A DNA stretch of 5,937 nt from RGIG4608 sp045125655 (GTDB lineage Bacteria > Bacillota > Clostridia > Oscillospirales > CAG-272), in NCBI GenBank assembly GCA_045125655.1, contig JBGVNP010000050.1:1-5937 (forward strand), written 5' to 3'. The position numbers were made by a program, and so were the translations under genes. Shown here one piece after another: positions 5,050 to 5,937 of this stretch; positions within the stretch are counted from its first letter, which is position 1; each line of letters opens with the position of its first letter. The notes beneath the pieces are model-generated. The model ran no database searches. It was given only the letters and a program-made list of their open reading frames with translations, and was not told the DNA's origin.

Positions 5050-5205
5050 GTGTATAATCAGCGCAGAGAGTTTTTCAATGTAACACTTGATGAAATAAAA
5101 GCGGTTGTTATGAAAAATTTTGATAAGTCTGTGGAGTTCATTGAAGTGCCGGAAGCCGAGCAGTACAGAACATCGTTAAAAATGAAAGAGAGCCCCCATA
5201 ATTGA
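5050..5205 (+). pseudogene. 3' remnant of an unrecognised gene
   Basis: One base after the nuclease stop, in another frame, the sequence reads VYNQRREFFNVTLDEIKAVV, then MKNFDKSVEFIEVPEAEQYR and TSLKMKESPHN, ending at TGA 5203-5205. Composition is coding-like. The REFF...V.L..I pattern followed by AEQYR-SL resembles the C-terminal end of GIY-YIG (T5orf172/Mug113-type) proteins, but this is a weak recollection. There is no ribosome site before the GTG at 5050, and the frame is closed by TAA at 5041-5043. I read it as a C-terminal fragment joined to the nuclease gene by recombination. A translated small ORF coupled to the nuclease stop is possible but less likely. Confidence 0.45.
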
Positions 5206-5242
5206 CAAAAGGTTCGAAATTGTTGGGTGAACTCACAAAATG

Positions 5243-5271
5243 AAAACGGAGTCCAATCGGACTCCGTTTTT
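5243..5271. terminator. Intrinsic terminator after the nuclease block
   Basis: A perfect 12-bp stem, AAAACGGAGTCC (5243-5254) with GGACTCCGTTTT (5259-5270), AATC loop, is followed by TTTTTGTTTTG on the plus strand. It ends the nuclease transcript and, with its A-tract, might also stop transcripts from the right. Confidence 0.9.
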
Positions 5272-5318
5272 GTTTTGCTTTTTTCTTTGGATTTAACCCA
5301 ATCCCCCATCATTAACAT

Positions 5319-5468
5319 TCAGCGACCGATGGGAGACTGACTGCAAGTTTTGTGGTTTTTACAAGAAAATGTCACTCTTATGATTGCCAACACATCTTGC
5401 GTCATGCGAGCATTTTCTCTTAATGCCCGTATATTTTGTCCTATACGTTTTTCAACAATAGCATTCAT
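5319..5468 (-). pseudogene. XRE-family HTH regulator, truncated by dispersed repeat
   Basis: The reverse strand has AAAGG 9 nt before ATG 5468..5466 and reads MNAIVEKRIGQNIRALRENA, then RMTQDVLA. This is the first helix and the start of the helix-turn-helix of an XRE (HTH_3) transcription factor (IGxxIRxLRExxxMTQxxLA). From about residue 29 (near 5384) the XRE similarity ends and the sequence becomes the dispersed repeat, giving a nonsense tail IIRVTFSCKNHKTCSQSPIG and a stop at 5321..5319. Only 28 of the usual 65 or more residues remain, so the recognition helix is lost. Such genes often control the adjacent divergent gene, here the lipoprotein. The stub keeps a good start site and may still be transcribed. 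Confidence 0.7.
5338..5383. repeat. Dispersed repeat, copy B
   Basis: It matches 3965-4010 at 39 of 46 positions by eye, with no gaps. Its right edge coincides with the point where XRE similarity stops on the reverse strand, so arrival of the repeat, or recombination at it, probably broke that gene. Confidence 0.75.
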
Positions 5469-5506
5469 AAATTTTTACCTTTGCACTTTTTGGGGGAGGC
5501 AATCGC

Positions 5507-5535
5507 TTAACTTTATTATATAACTGTGTTATAAT
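5507..5535 (+). promoter_or_regulatory. Promoter of the lipoprotein gene
   Basis: TTAACT (5507-5512), 17-nt spacer, TATAAT (5530-5535). The leader carries a small hairpin (TGCAC at 5541-5545 with GTGCA at 5554-5558). The reverse strand of the same 5469-5588 gap holds a TATAAT-like box for the XRE stub, so the two promoters probably overlap. Confidence 0.6.
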
Positions 5536-5588
5536 TAACTTGCACTCATATAGGTGCAGTAATTAAAAGTTATTTAAGGGGAAATATT

Positions 5589-5937
5589 ATGAAAAAGGCT
5601 TTATCACTCACACTTGTAGCGATTATGCTTATCTCAACACTCGTTGCTTGCGATGGCTTTATGGTTGTACCTATTGATCCAAGCAACACCAACACAACAA
5701 CTACAACATCATCTACGGAACCAAAGTATACAATTACAGCACAAGAACGGGTTGCGTTTGCCGGTGCTAAAAACTTTACGGCATATACGTATGATGAATC
5801 TGCCCCTACAATTAAATATTTTACTGAAAATGCAGTAAAGGAAATTGATGCAGAAAACCCTGATAAAATTGTAGATATGTTTACTTTCTTTGTTGTAAAG
5901 GATGGTGCTTGCCATATGCTCTTCCAATATAACAATG
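5589..5937 (+). CDS. Secreted lipoprotein of unknown function, 3' end missing
   Basis: The ATG at 5589 (AAGGGG at 5576-5581, 7 nt upstream) opens a frame that runs off the window after 116 codons. The product starts MKKALSLTLVAIMLISTLVA before C21: a lysine-rich start, a hydrophobic core and a lipobox (LVAC) for signal peptidase II, so it should be exported and lipid-anchored on the outer face of the membrane. A Thr/Ser/Asn-rich linker follows (residues 30-45), typical of a tether. The start of a folded domain follows (YTITAQERVAFAGAKNFTAY and onward, mixed charged and aromatic). I recognise no family in the visible part. It is divergent from the truncated XRE stub. Confidence 0.8.
   Translation, partial: MKKALSLTLVAIMLISTLVACDGFMVVPIDPSNTNTTTTTSSTEPKYTITAQERVAFAGAKNFTAYTYDESAPTIKYFTENAVKEIDAENPDKIVDMFTFFVVKDGACHMLFQYNN

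Noticed and set aside
5058..5318. 86-codon minus-strand ORF
   Set aside because: It runs through a perfect terminator hairpin and antisense to the gene remnant; low-complexity middle and no ribosome site.
5570..5935. Minus-strand ORFs opposite the lipoprotein gene
   Set aside because: The plus strand has a signal peptide, lipobox, promoter and ribosome site; the minus frames are its antisense.

Overview
The window looks like a low-to-moderate-GC Clostridia chromosome (Firmicutes, probably a gut anaerobe). The signs are strong AGGAGG-type ribosome sites, a perfect HrcA/CIRCE operator, a MocR-type regulator beside a Firmicute-type pyridoxamine kinase, an ECF transporter S component and a small radical SAM protein of the TatD-associated type. 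Genus cannot be fixed from this sequence.

Left edge (1-561): the 5' end of an hsp20-type small heat-shock gene runs leftward off the window. It has a long leader containing inverted repeats, one of which could mask the ribosome site, and a perfect CIRCE element. The stretch to the right of CIRCE has no intact gene. It holds a decayed membrane-protein C-terminus that starts right at the stop codon of the next gene.

Vitamin B6 block (562-3687): a leftward GntR/MocR regulator lacks roughly the last 100 residues of its aminotransferase-like domain. It faces a rightward, tightly packed three-gene operon: pyridoxamine/pyridoxal kinase, ECF S component, radical SAM protein. Stop/ribosome-site overlap and an ATGA junction join the three genes. 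The inferred logic is B6 vitamer uptake, trapping by phosphorylation, and PLP sensing by MocR. The radical SAM protein has no obvious role in that scheme.

RNA/repeat region (3688-4319): a strong sigma-A promoter drives a roughly 100-nt RNA that ends like a tRNA (perfect T-arm consensus, GGGGAG then CCA) but does not fold as a canonical tRNA. A 20-bp terminator hairpin that begins inside the RNA's own 3' end closes the unit. The last 40 nt of this RNA recur about 230 bp downstream. That second copy forms one arm of a 150-bp nested palindrome whose other arm carries a third, inverted T-arm. This is the least explained part of the window.

Accessory block (4320-5937): a more AT-rich gene encodes an Mrr-type nuclease domain joined to an FtsK-gamma winged helix. 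It is followed immediately by a 3' gene remnant, a 12-bp terminator, a dispersed repeat also present at 3965-4010, and a helix-turn-helix (XRE) gene cut off exactly where that repeat begins. Divergent from the XRE stub, a lipoprotein gene runs off the right edge. Three broken genes and repeated junctions suggest a recombination hot spot.
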